Shown here: one piece after another, positions 6,493-14,379 of the stretch
How positions within the stretch are numbered: position 1 is the first letter of the stretch
Layout of the letters: every line of letters starts with the position of its first letter
DNA from: Porphyrobacter sp.
Lineage (GTDB): Bacteria; Pseudomonadota; Alphaproteobacteria; Sphingomonadales; Sphingomonadaceae
Direction of reading: 5' to 3'
Assembly: GCA_018991295.1 (NCBI GenBank)
Contig: JAGKSZ010000025.1
Coordinates: 1-21,808, forward strand
Length of the DNA stretch: 21,808 bases
Notes under the pieces: generated by a model
The model's database searches: none
Seen by the model: the letters and a program-made list of their open reading frames with translations, nothing else
Told to the model about the DNA's origin: nothing
Program-made: the position numbers and the translations under genes

Positions 6493-8913
6493 ATGGCCAG
6501 CCGCGCGGCTCTGCCGAACAAACCCGGTCACAAGACCGATGCCGAATGGCGCGCTGGCCTGCGCCGCAGCTTGCGCCGCCTTGCGCAGATGACCGGCGCG
6601 GGGGTGTTGCTGGCAGCAGGCGTCTACCTCGCGCTGGCGCTGGCAAGCTACACCCAGACCGATCCCAGCAATTCGACCGCCGCCGATCCGGCTGCCGTGG
6701 CGAACTGGATGGGCGCGTCAGGCGCATGGCTGGCAGACCGGGTGCTGCTGATCTTCGGCTTGCCCGCCGTGCTGCTGCTGCCGCTGCTCTATGTCTCGGC
6801 CCGCAAGCTGTGGCGCGATGTCGAGAATGGTGACGCGCCCGAGACCACCGCATGGTGGATGCCGACCGCGCTGCTGCTGATCGCCATGACCCTGATCGCG
6901 ACCGTGCTGAGCCTCGCCTTCCCCGGCCCCGGCGGCACGCTGCCCGCGCAGGCGGGGGGGCTTGCGGGGCTGCTCGGCGCGGGCGCAATTCAGGCAGTTG
7001 CCGCCCGCTTTGGCGAGGGCGCGGCCGGTTGGGTGACGCTCGGCCTTGGCACCTTGAGCCTCGGCATCGGCGTGGCACTGCTGACCCGCATCTTCGCAAT
7101 CGACTGGCGGGTGCTGATGAGCCTGCCCGAATTCCTCGGCGGGGGATCGCTGGCGGGCCTCATGCGCCGCCTGCCGCTGCCGGGCCGCAAGGATGCCCCC
7201 GCGCTTACCTTTGCCGGCGACATGGACGATGACGCAGACGATGCGCCCGCCGCCCGGCCGCGCCGCACCGGCAAGGGCGATCCGGCACCCGCTGCCGCCG
7301 ATGAACGCCCGCGCCGTCCGCCCGAAATCTCCGACCCCTCGGCCCCGCCCAAGCGTGCCGCCGCCGCCCGCACCGATCAGCGCGACATGTTTGCGCCCTT
7401 CAACCTGCCCAGCCTCGATCTGCTCGCCGAACCGCCGGTTGATAAAGGCCCCAAGCTCGACAAGCTGGCGCTGGAACGCAACGCGCGCCTGCTCGAAAAC
7501 GTGCTCGACGATTTCAACGTGAAGGGCGAAATCACCGCCGTGCGCACCGGCCCGGTGGTGACGATGTACGAACTGGAACCTGCACCGGGCATCAAGGCCA
7601 GCCGCGTGGTCGGCCTTGCCGAAGACATCGCCCGCAACATGAGCGCGATTTCAGCGCGCGTCTCTCCCATTCCGGGGCGCACGGTGATGGGCATCGAACT
7701 GCCCAATCAGGACCGCCAGATGGTGGCCCTCAAGGAACTCGCCGCCGCTGCCGCCTTTGTCGATGCCAAGGGCAACCTGCCGATCATCCTCGGCAAGGAT
7801 ATCGCAGGCGAGCCGATCATCGCCGATCTTGCCGCCATGCCGCACCTGCTGGTGGCAGGGACCACCGGGTCGGGTAAGTCCGTGGGCCTCAACGTGATCC
7901 TGCTGAGCCTGCTGTACCGCTTCACGCCCGCCGAACTGCGCCTGATCCTGATCGATCCCAAGGTGCTGGAACTCAAGACCTACGACGATATCCCCCACCT
8001 GCTCTCCCCCGTGGTGACCGAGCCTGCCAAGTCGGTGCGCGCGCTGAAGTGGGCGGTTGAGGAAATGGAGCGGCGGTATCGGATGATGAGCGCGATCAGC
8101 TCGCGCAATATCAACAGCTTCAACGAAAAGGTCAGCGCCGCCATCGCCAAGGGCAAGCCCTTGGGCCGCCGGGTGCAGACCGGGTTCGATCCTGAAACCG
8201 GCGAGCAATTGTTCGAGGAAGAACAGCTCGATTACCAGCCGCTGCCCCAGATCGTGCTGATCGTCGATGAACTTGCCGACCTGATGGTGACGGTGGGCAA
8301 GGAAATCGAAGTGCTGATCCAGCGCCTTTCGCAGAAATCGCGTGCGGCGGGCATCCACCTCATCATGGCGACGCAGCGGCCCTCGGTCGATGTCATCACC
8401 GGGGTCATCAAGGCCAACCTTCCCACCCGCATCAGCTTCAAGGTGACCAGCCGGATCGACAGCCGCACGATCCTTGGCGAACAGGGTGCCGAACAGCTGC
8501 TGGGCAAGGGCGATATGCTCTACAAGCCCAACACCGGAGCGATGGTGCGCGTCCACGGGCCGTTCGTTTCGGACGAGGAAGTGGAGGCCGTGGCCGATCA
8601 CTGGCGCGCGCAGGGCTCGCCCGCTTACGTCGATGCCGTCACCGAGGAGCCGGAAGACGGGTTTGGCGGCTTCGGCTTCGAGGATGATCTCACCGCCACT
8701 GATAACCCCGAAGAACGCAAGTATCGGCAGGCCTGCCAGATCGTGTTCGAGAACCAGAAGGCGTCCGGTTCGTGGCTCCAGCGCCAGATGGGCGTGGGCT
8801 ACAACACGGCGGCCAAGTGGATCGAGCGGATGGAGGAAGATGGTTTCGTCGGCCCCGCCAACCATGTCGGGCGGCGCGAAATCTACCGCGACAAGGATGG
8901 CAACCCGCTCTGA
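6493..8913 (+). CDS. ftsK: DNA translocase FtsK
   Basis: FtsK anchors at the division septum and pumps chromosomal DNA towards the dif site so that replicated chromosomes can be resolved. The 806-residue protein has an N-terminal membrane domain with about four segments (near 37-55, 82-103, 121-143, 155-205). A Pro/Ala/charged linker of only about 100 residues follows. The translocase motor has Walker A GTTGSGKS (about 456-463) and Walker B IVLIVDELADLMV, plus MATQRPSVDVITGVIKAN. The C-terminal winged-helix gamma domain, which reads DNA polarity sequences, starts near 743 (SWLQRQMGVGYNTAAKWIERM). ATG 6493 is chosen because GGAGA stands just upstream; an in-frame ATG eight codons earlier lacks a site. 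The stop is 12 bases from the converging gene with no terminator between. Confidence 0.96.
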   Translation: MASRAALPNKPGHKTDAEWRAGLRRSLRRLAQMTGAGVLLAAGVYLALALASYTQTDPSNSTAADPAAVANWMGASGAWLADRVLLIFGLPAVLLLPLLYVSARKLWRDVENGDAPETTAWWMPTALLLIAMTLIATVLSLAFPGPGGTLPAQAGGLAGLLGAGAIQAVAARFGEGAAGWVTLGLGTLSLGIGVALLTRIFAIDWRVLMSLPEFLGGGSLAGLMRRLPLPGRKDAPALTFAGDMDDDADDAPAARPRRTGKGDPAPAAADERPRRPPEISDPSAPPKRAAAARTDQRDMFAPFNLPSLDLLAEPPVDKGPKLDKLALERNARLLENVLDDFNVKGEITAVRTGPVVTMYELEPAPGIKASRVVGLAEDIARNMSAISARVSPIPGRTVMGIELPNQDRQMVALKELAAAAAFVDAKGNLPIILGKDIAGEPIIADLAAMPHLLVAGTTGSGKSVGLNVILLSLLYRFTPAELRLILIDPKVLELKTYDDIPHLLSPVVTEPAKSVRALKWAVEEMERRYRMMSAISSRNINSFNEKVSAAIAKGKPLGRRVQTGFDPETGEQLFEEEQLDYQPLPQIVLIVDELADLMVTVGKEIEVLIQRLSQKSRAAGIHLIMATQRPSVDVITGVIKANLPTRISFKVTSRIDSRTILGEQGAEQLLGKGDMLYKPNTGAMVRVHGPFVSDEEVEAVADHWRAQGSPAYVDAVTEEPEDGFGGFGFEDDLTATDNPEERKYRQACQIVFENQKASGSWLQRQMGVGYNTAAKWIERMEEDGFVGPANHVGRREIYRDKDGNPL

Positions 8914-8925
8914 CGGGCGGGGGCG

Positions 8926-9486
8926 CTACTGCTCCAGCACCGCAGGCGGGGCGAGCGGGTCTAAGGGCTCGCTGGGCGGCGCATCGCGTTCGGCCTTTTC
9001 CGCAGGCGTGAGCGGACGAAAGCGGATGCCGATGGGGGTGAAGCTGCCATCCTCGCGCTGGCGGATCGTCACGATCCCGCGCTGGTCGCGGTTGCGCAAT
9101 TGCTGCTCAAGCTGCGCGGCGCGCTCCTGCCCAAGGTAGAGGCGGCCTCGAAACAGCCCGTCCGAGCCATAGACCCCGCCGAGATCGCTGCGCATGGGGT
9201 GGGCGCAAGCCTCGCTGTCATTTGTCAGCCATCGCACCCGATCAACCCTCGGCGCTTGGCCGTCGAGGCACAATGCCTCGAAATAGATGTCGCCAAGTTC
9301 CTCGCCGCCCGGCCAGTCATAGGCAAACTCGACATAGTGCCCGCGCAGGTAATCGCGCGGGTCATAGCCCATGATGGGCACCTCCCATTCGGTGCCGGAA
9401 TTGTAGGTGCGGTCGCTCTGCACCCACAGCGCGGCAAGACCGGCGAGCGGGAGGAGCGCGGCGAGGAGGCGGGCGGCGCGGATCAT
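8926..9486 (-). CDS. GDYXXLXY domain protein
   Basis: The 186-residue product starts with a single hydrophobic helix (about residues 4-22), so it is a membrane-anchored or exported protein of the cell envelope. Residues 41-54 (YDPRDYLRGHYVEF) match the GDYXXLXY family motif, and the tail is rich in Pro and acidic residues. The family has no established function, but it is commonly encoded beside DUF2157 membrane proteins, as here. Its ATG overlaps the stop of the DUF2157 gene in an ATGA arrangement, and a GGAGG ribosome site lies within that gene's end. Translation is therefore probably coupled and the two products are made in proportion, which suggests a complex. Confidence 0.88.
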   Translation of the reverse strand: MIRAARLLAALLPLAGLAALWVQSDRTYNSGTEWEVPIMGYDPRDYLRGHYVEFAYDWPGGEELGDIYFEALCLDGQAPRVDRVRWLTNDSEACAHPMRSDLGGVYGSDGLFRGRLYLGQERAAQLEQQLRNRDQRGIVTIRQREDGSFTPIGIRFRPLTPAEKAERDAPPSEPLDPLAPPAVLEQ

Positions 9487-10634
9487 GCCTCACCCTCCGC
9501 AAGCGGCGCGAACCGCTTGGACACCCGCACCGCGACCCACGCCACGCCGAGGATCATCACGCCTGCAAGGATCAGTCCGAAGCCGCTGGTCAGCAGATCG
9601 GCAGCAAGTTCGAAGCTGAGGATGATGAGCCTGAGCGCGATCACCGCCACGGCCAGCTGGAACACGCCGCGCCAGTGGGCATTGAGCGCGGCGGCGGCGA
9701 TGTTCGCCCACAGGAAGAAGAACAGCAGCGCGGCGGGGACAGTCCAGTCATTCGCTCCAAGCGCCATCGCGATGACGATACCCGACCCGGTGATGATCGC
9801 CGCGGCCATCCGCCCCGAGGTGCCGGGCCGCACGGCGAAGTGCGCTATGCCGGTGAGCGCGACGACCATCCCGCAGGCCAACACCGCGGTGCCTCCCTCG
9901 AACAGGCCCGAGCCGCCGAGCCCGTCAGCGCTGGCAAAGGCACAGGCAAGCGAAGCCACTGCCGCCGCATAGGCGAGCGCCAACTGCTCCATCCGCCGCC
10001 AGAAATCGGGGCGCTGGCTGCGGGCGCGCATCCATCCGCCGGGAAGCGCGAAGACCGCAGGCAGGGCAATGACCGTGCCCAGCCAGATCAGCCACGCCGT
10101 CCCCGGATCGCGCGCCGCGCCGTATCCGGTCATGTAGGTCGCATATTCCCACGCGGTCCATCCCGCCCCGCCGACCACGGCAAGCGCGCTCGGCCAGCTG
10201 CGCCCGGTCAGCAGCAGCAGCGGCGCGAACAGGACGAACCACAGGCCAAGCGGCTGCCACAGCGGCGAGGCGGTCTGATAGACCTGCCCGAGATGCCCGA
10301 AGAAGGTGAGGCCCAATGCAGCGGTGATGAACGCCAGCGCCTCCACCGCCCAGGGGGATTTTGCCGCCAGCTGTTCCTCGCGCCAGAACAGCAGCCCCAG
10401 CAGCGCGGCGATCAGGATGAGGTGGACGCCAAGGCGCACCAGCCCCGGAATATCCTCCCAGTTCGCTGCCACCACCGAAACAAAGCCAAGACCGATGGCA
10501 AGCGCGCCGATGCCCCATACCGCCCACAGCAGCAGCGGGCGGGCATGGGCGGCCTCGTGGGCCAGCAGCCGATCCCGCGTGCCGGCATCGATCAGACCGG
10601 CTTCGTGCCACTGGGCGATCTTGCGCGCGCTCAT
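9483..10634 (-). CDS. DUF2157 domain integral membrane protein
   Basis: The 383-residue protein begins with the soluble DUF2157 head (KIAQWHEAGLIDAGTRDRLLAHE), which resembles a short helical domain. A multi-pass membrane region of about ten hydrophobic stretches follows, starting with LLLWAVWGIGALAIGLGFVSVVAANW (given in shortened view: LLLWAVWGIGALAIG). Function is unknown; the protein should lie in the inner membrane. It overlaps the following GDYXXLXY gene by four bases. No strong Shine-Dalgarno is seen at its start, and no promoter is evident in the 126 bases that separate it from the pstS-like gene on the same strand. Read-through from that gene is possible but unproven. Confidence 0.88.
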   Translation of the reverse strand: MSARKIAQWHEAGLIDAGTRDRLLAHEAAHARPLLLWAVWGIGALAIGLGFVSVVAANWEDIPGLVRLGVHLILIAALLGLLFWREEQLAAKSPWAVEALAFITAALGLTFFGHLGQVYQTASPLWQPLGLWFVLFAPLLLLTGRSWPSALAVVGGAGWTAWEYATYMTGYGAARDPGTAWLIWLGTVIALPAVFALPGGWMRARSQRPDFWRRMEQLALAYAAAVASLACAFASADGLGGSGLFEGGTAVLACGMVVALTGIAHFAVRPGTSGRMAAAIITGSGIVIAMALGANDWTVPAALLFFFLWANIAAAALNAHWRGVFQLAVAVIALRLIILSFELAADLLTSGFGLILAGVMILGVAWVAVRVSKRFAPLAEGEA

Positions 10635-10653
10635 GGCGGGCAGATTAGGCGCT

Positions 10654-10749
10654 TTTGCAGCGCAGGCAACACCGCTTCACAACGGCAAAGCGGCCGATCC
10701 GGACCTGCCTGATCGACCGCCTCCCAAGCGCCTCCTGATGCGCTGCAAA
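10654..10749. repeat. Short inverted repeat flanking the gap between the pstS-like gene and the DUF2157 gene
   Basis: TTTGCAGCGCA at 10654-10664 is exactly matched in inverted orientation by TGCGCTGCAAA at 10739-10749, with 74 bases between. On the minus-strand transcript this could form a long-range stem between the two genes. It has no T-run, and its role is unknown. Confidence 0.35.
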
Positions 10750-10760
10750 GCTCTGAAAAA

Positions 10761-11828
10761 TTACTTCTTTTCTTCCAGATCGGCCTTGGTCAGCACGGTC
10801 ATGTTCTGCACCTTGGCAGCGTTGGCGGCCATGGTTTCAGCGGGCATGGCAACCATGCCGATCCGGGCGAGCGGGCCATCCTTGCCCCAGCTCTTGACCC
10901 ATTCCTTCATGAAATCCTCAAGCCCCGGGATCGCCCGCATGTGCGCCTTCTTGACGTAGACATACAGCGGCCGCGCACCGGGATACTTGAAGCTGGCGAT
11001 GTTGTCATAGTTGGCAGGCACGCCGTTCATCGGCAGGTCCTGCACCTTGTCGAGGGTTTCTTCGAGGTACGAGAAGCCGAAGATGCCCACCGCCTTGGGG
11101 TTGCCGACGATCTTGAGCACGATCAGGTTGTCCTGCTCGCCCGCATCGACATAGGCGCCATCATCGCGCACTTCGGTGCAGACCTGCTTGTACTGGTCCT
11201 CGTCGCTTTCCTTCAGCGCCTTCATCGCCGGATCGCTCTTGCAGCCGACTTCGAGGATCAGCTCCTTGAGGGCATCACGCGTGCCCGAGGTGCTGGGCGG
11301 GCCATAGACGAGGATCGGATCGGCGGGCAGCGCCGGGTCGACATCCTTCCAGGTCTTGGCGGTCTGGGCCTTGCCGAAAGGCTTGGCGGCCAGCGCCTTG
11401 TAGACCGTTTCGGGCGACAGGTTCAGCATGATCCCGCCCTTGGCCGAGGCAAAGGCGATGCCATCGAGGCCGACTTGCAGTTCGATGATCTCATCGACCT
11501 TGTTGCTGGCGCAGGTATCGAACTCGCTCGCCTTCATGCGGCGCGAGGCGTTGGCCATGTCCGGCGTGTTGGGGCCGAGCCCTGAACAGAACAGCTGGAT
11601 GCCGTTGCCGGTCCCGGTCGATTCGATCAGCGGCGAGCGCATATCGGGGAAGCTGCGCGAGAAATTCTCCGCGACCAGCTTGGCAAAGGGATACACGGTC
11701 GACGAGCCGACCGCGTGCACCGATTGCGCGGCCGATCCGCCAGCCCCGCCATCGCAGGCGGTAAGCGTGGCAGCGGCCAGCGTCAGGGCAGCAAAGGTGC
11801 GAAGGGCAGAAGGGGTGCGCTGTGACAT
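10761..11828 (-). CDS. PstS-like phosphate-binding lipoprotein
   Basis: A 355-residue periplasmic binding protein of the PstS family, which captures phosphate for a PstCAB ABC transporter. The signal peptide carries a lipobox LTAC with Cys25 as the lipidation site, so it should be tethered to a membrane. HAVGSSTVYPFAKLVAENF and IESTGTGNGIQLFC form the phosphate-loop regions, and GPPSTSGTRDALKEL is the second conserved anion-binding segment. The first ATG (11828) is chosen; an upstream TTG would add eight residues before the signal peptide. A Pho box lies 62 bases before the start, which supports phosphate-starvation control by PhoB. No pstC, pstA, pstB, phoU or porin gene is adjacent, so the transporter partner must be encoded elsewhere. 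Confidence 0.9.
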   Translation of the reverse strand: MSQRTPSALRTFAALTLAAATLTACDGGAGGSAAQSVHAVGSSTVYPFAKLVAENFSRSFPDMRSPLIESTGTGNGIQLFCSGLGPNTPDMANASRRMKASEFDTCASNKVDEIIELQVGLDGIAFASAKGGIMLNLSPETVYKALAAKPFGKAQTAKTWKDVDPALPADPILVYGPPSTSGTRDALKELILEVGCKSDPAMKALKESDEDQYKQVCTEVRDDGAYVDAGEQDNLIVLKIVGNPKAVGIFGFSYLEETLDKVQDLPMNGVPANYDNIASFKYPGARPLYVYVKKAHMRAIPGLEDFMKEWVKSWGKDGPLARIGMVAMPAETMAANAAKVQNMTVLTKADLEEKK

Positions 11829-11889
11829 GATCGTTCCAGGTTGGGGCCACAAATCGAGGGCCCGGCGAGCGTCGCGCTAGGACGGATTT

Positions 11890-11907
11890 GTGACAGGGAT
11901 GTGACCG
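11890..11907 (-). promoter_or_regulatory. Pho box upstream of the pstS-like gene
   Basis: Read on the minus strand, CGGTCAC-ATCC-CTGTCAC shows two 7-base repeats separated by four bases, the arrangement of a PhoB operator (consensus near CTGTCAT-N4-CTGTCAC). It ends 62 bases before the ATG of the pstS-like gene, a normal distance for a PhoB-activated promoter where the box replaces the -35 element. Confidence 0.75.
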
Positions 11908-12006
11908 AAAATCGGGGCCCGGCGGCGCATTCCCGATGGCCTTCCCTGCCTTAGGGCCAACCCGTTCAAAACAGGCGAAATAATCACCATTTCGGAGATA
12001 ACGCGC

Positions 12007-12022
12007 TTAACAGCATCGTAAC
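12007..12022 (+). promoter_or_regulatory. Near-consensus CtrA-type site before the GGDEF gene
   Basis: TTAACAGCATCGTAAC fits TTAA-N7-TTAAC at all but one of the nine fixed positions (GTAAC instead of TTAAC). It lies 24 bases before the ATG of the diguanylate cyclase gene. CtrA is the cell-cycle and motility regulator of Alphaproteobacteria. Only one mismatch is present in an otherwise GC-rich gap, but a single site is weak evidence. Confidence 0.4.
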
Positions 12023-12046
12023 GGGTCGCATGGTAGCTTTGCGGGC

Positions 12047-13786
12047 ATGGGTTTCCTGCGCCTTCTTTCCCGGCTCGGCATGGTCGCCGTAATGCTGGTG
12101 TTGCTGACTGCCCGACCGGCAGCGGCAGACGAGCGCGCGGTGCCGACCTTTGCGCCGGCCTGCCACGTGGCAAGCGGGCCCGATACCCGTGCAGAAAGCC
12201 TGCGCGCGCGCACCGCGTGGACCTGCGACCAGAGCCAGTGGCGATCGGATGTGCCGGTGATGTGGCTGCGGTTCGAGGCGGCGGACTGGAAGGGCGAGGC
12301 GCTGCCGCAGCACTTCTTTACCCGCATCGCCCGCTTCGGCGCGATCACCTTTCACGCCATCGATGCCGACGGCACCACCCGCAGCCTGCGCCACACCGAA
12401 GCAGACGCCGCCCCCTTCGCGGCCGGGCCGGTGTTCCGCCTCGCCCTGCCCGAAATCACACCCCAAACCACCCTGATCCTCGCCCGGATCGAGGGGCCAC
12501 ATTCCGTGCCCCTGCTGACCGAGGCCCAGATCACCGCCGATCCGGCCCGCGCCGGGTGGTCGCAGATCGATATGATGCTGCTGGCCTTCGTGATGGGGAT
12601 GCTGACCCTGCCGCTGTTGTTCGACATCAGCTTCTTCGTGGTGCTGCGCGAACGCTTTGTGGTGCTGCACGCGATGATGGTCAGCGCGATGATGGTCTAT
12701 GTGCTGACCGCAGGCGGGCTGGCGTCGACCTTTGTGACCCTGCCGGTGGCGCTGATGGCGGTGCTGGCGCCGCTGTCATGGGCGATCGGGGCGGGGCTTT
12801 CGGCGCTGTTCCTCAGCCAGTTCCTTGAACGCGGCGCGCAATCGCGGGCGATGCGCCGGGTGACGCTGGCCACAGGCTGGTTCACGATGATCGTGCCCGG
12901 CTTTTTCGCGCTCCAGCTTGGTGCCACGCAAAGCTTCGATGATGTCGGCTATTTCGTCACCTTCCTTCCCGCCATTGCGGTCATCACCGCGGCGGTGGTG
13001 GAGGCATTGGCGCGCGGCAGCCGGTCTGCACGCTTTGTCGCCATTGCCTGGGCGCCGATCATCACGGCATCGGTGGAACGCCTGCTGCGCGGGCTGGGCT
13101 GGCATGTCGGCCCCTCCAGCCTCGATCAGATGCTGTATGTTGCCGTGGGGATCGAAGTGGTGGTGATCAGCCTTGCGATTGCCGACCGCTTCCTTGCCCT
13201 GCGCCGCGAGCGCGATGCCGCACTGACCGAGGCGCGGATGCTCGAACAGATCTCGACCCGCGATTCGCTCACCGGGCTGATGAACCGCCGCGCCATCGAG
13301 GCGCGCTTCGATGAAATGGTGGCGCAGGGCTTTGATACCTTCGCGCTGGTCGATCTTGATCGGTTCAAAGCGATCAACGATCTGCACGGCCATCAGGTTG
13401 GCGATGCCGCGCTGATCGCCTGCGCAGGCGCGATCCGTGCGACGGGCGACCGCGATGCGGTGGCGGTGCGGCTGGGCGGCGAGGAATTCGTGGTGCTACT
13501 GCGCGGCCCGCGTGCGCTGGAACGGGCCGAGGCGCTCAGGCAGGCGATTCCGATGCGCATCGCCAAGGAAGTGCCGGGGCTCGATCTGCCGGTCACCGCC
13601 AGCATGGGGGTGGTGGTGATGGGCGATGCGGGCCGCCACAAGATGGCCTTTGCCGAATTCTACGCCCGCGCTGACGCGCTGATGTACGAGGCCAAGGCCA
13701 GCGGGCGCAATCGCATGGTCTATGAACGCCTGACCGTGTTCCGCAGCGCGCCGGAAGGGCGCAAGACGGGTGAGCGGGCGGCCTAA
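12047..13786 (+). CDS. Membrane diguanylate cyclase with 7TMR-DISM sensor and GGDEF domain
   Basis: The 579-residue protein probably makes cyclic di-GMP from GTP in response to an extracytoplasmic signal. A signal-peptide-like helix (1-27) is followed by a periplasmic beta-rich 7TMR-DISM extracellular domain (about 30-170). Seven or so membrane helices run from about 180 to 385, then a short coiled coil (FLALRRERDAALTEARMLEQ), then a GGDEF domain (about 408-560). The DSLTGLMNRRA and FALVDLDRFKAIND segments hold the metal and nucleotide contacts. The active site is GGEEF at 477-481, so it should be catalytically competent. The inhibitory RxxD site normally five residues before GGEEF is not evident (GDRDAVAVRL). 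No EAL domain is present. A CtrA-like site precedes the gene, and a repeat element follows its stop. Confidence 0.93.
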   Translation: MGFLRLLSRLGMVAVMLVLLTARPAAADERAVPTFAPACHVASGPDTRAESLRARTAWTCDQSQWRSDVPVMWLRFEAADWKGEALPQHFFTRIARFGAITFHAIDADGTTRSLRHTEADAAPFAAGPVFRLALPEITPQTTLILARIEGPHSVPLLTEAQITADPARAGWSQIDMMLLAFVMGMLTLPLLFDISFFVVLRERFVVLHAMMVSAMMVYVLTAGGLASTFVTLPVALMAVLAPLSWAIGAGLSALFLSQFLERGAQSRAMRRVTLATGWFTMIVPGFFALQLGATQSFDDVGYFVTFLPAIAVITAAVVEALARGSRSARFVAIAWAPIITASVERLLRGLGWHVGPSSLDQMLYVAVGIEVVVISLAIADRFLALRRERDAALTEARMLEQISTRDSLTGLMNRRAIEARFDEMVAQGFDTFALVDLDRFKAINDLHGHQVGDAALIACAGAIRATGDRDAVAVRLGGEEFVVLLRGPRALERAEALRQAIPMRIAKEVPGLDLPVTASMGVVVMGDAGRHKMAFAEFYARADALMYEAKASGRNRMVYERLTVFRSAPEGRKTGERAA

Positions 13787-13795
13787 ACCTGAAGC

Positions 13796-13892
13796 CCGTT
13801 CGTGCTGAGCTTGTCGAAGCACCGTTCTTGCTTCCGACCGCCTGCGCAAAGCTCAAGAAAGTGCGGCCCTTCGACAGGCTCAGGGCGAACGG
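13796..13892. repeat. Sphingomonad-type REP-like inverted repeat element
   Basis: The left arm 13796-13822 (CCGTTCGTGCTGAGCTTGTC and following) is inverted at 13863-13892 (ending GGGCTCAGGG-like then CGAACGG), with a spacer of about 40 bases. This CTGAGC-TGTCGAAG / CTTCGACA-GCTCAG family is widespread between genes of Sphingomonadales and Xanthomonadales. It fills nearly the whole gap between the converging GGDEF and thioesterase genes and may also end transcription. I recognise the family from memory. Confidence 0.8.
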
Positions 13893-13900
13893 ACTTTCTG

Positions 13901-14299
13901 CTATTCACCTACAAACCCCTCCAGCACTTCAGGCCGCACCCGCGCCAGCCGTCCGGTCGCCTTGTCGAGCATCGCCCATGTCGTGCCTGCGCTGACGAGG
14001 CGCTTGCCGTTTGCATCGGTGAATTCCACCCGGCGGAGCGATTTGGCGCCCTGCGCGGGGCCTTCAATCCATGTGGTGGCGGCAACGTGTGCGCCCTCGG
14101 ACACGTTGCCGCGGTAATCGATCTCGTGCCGCACCACGACCCAGAAGTACGCCGCGCGGTCTTCGGGCCGCGCCACCGCATCCCAGTGCGCGGTCGCCAT
14201 GTCCTGAATCCACTGCACCCAGACCGTGTTGTTGACATGGCCAAGCTCGTCGATGTGCTCAGGCAGCGCCACGAAGGTGCGGGTGAAGGTGTTGGGCAT
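13901..14299 (-). CDS. Acyl-CoA thioesterase, 4HBT hotdog family
   Basis: The 132-residue product is a single hotdog-fold domain that hydrolyses acyl- or aryl-CoA thioesters in the cytosol. The family active-site motif is HIDELGHVNNTVWVQW, with the likely catalytic Asp17 and the DxxGHVNN signature. The central helix and strands follow (VVVRHEIDYRGNVSEGAHV, TTWIEG, RRVEFTDANGKRLVSAGTTWAMLD). Length is typical. The ATG fits; a GGAG lies 12 bases upstream, which is slightly far. It is divergent from the unknown gene at 14380 across 80 bases. Its substrate (4-hydroxybenzoyl-CoA, medium-chain acyl-CoA or other) cannot be told. Confidence 0.92.
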   Translation of the reverse strand: MPNTFTRTFVALPEHIDELGHVNNTVWVQWIQDMATAHWDAVARPEDRAAYFWVVVRHEIDYRGNVSEGAHVAATTWIEGPAQGAKSLRRVEFTDANGKRLVSAGTTWAMLDKATGRLARVRPEVLEGFVGE

Positions 14300-14379
14300 G
14301 ACCGCCGGTTACTCCCGCCCGCCCGCGCGGGCAAGGCGCGCAAGGGCTTGTTAGCGCACTGGTGATAGGCTCGCCCCCC

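Noticed and set aside
7651..8865. 404-codon minus-strand open frame inside ftsK
   Set aside because: Antisense to the highly conserved FtsK motor; composition is that of a mirror frame.
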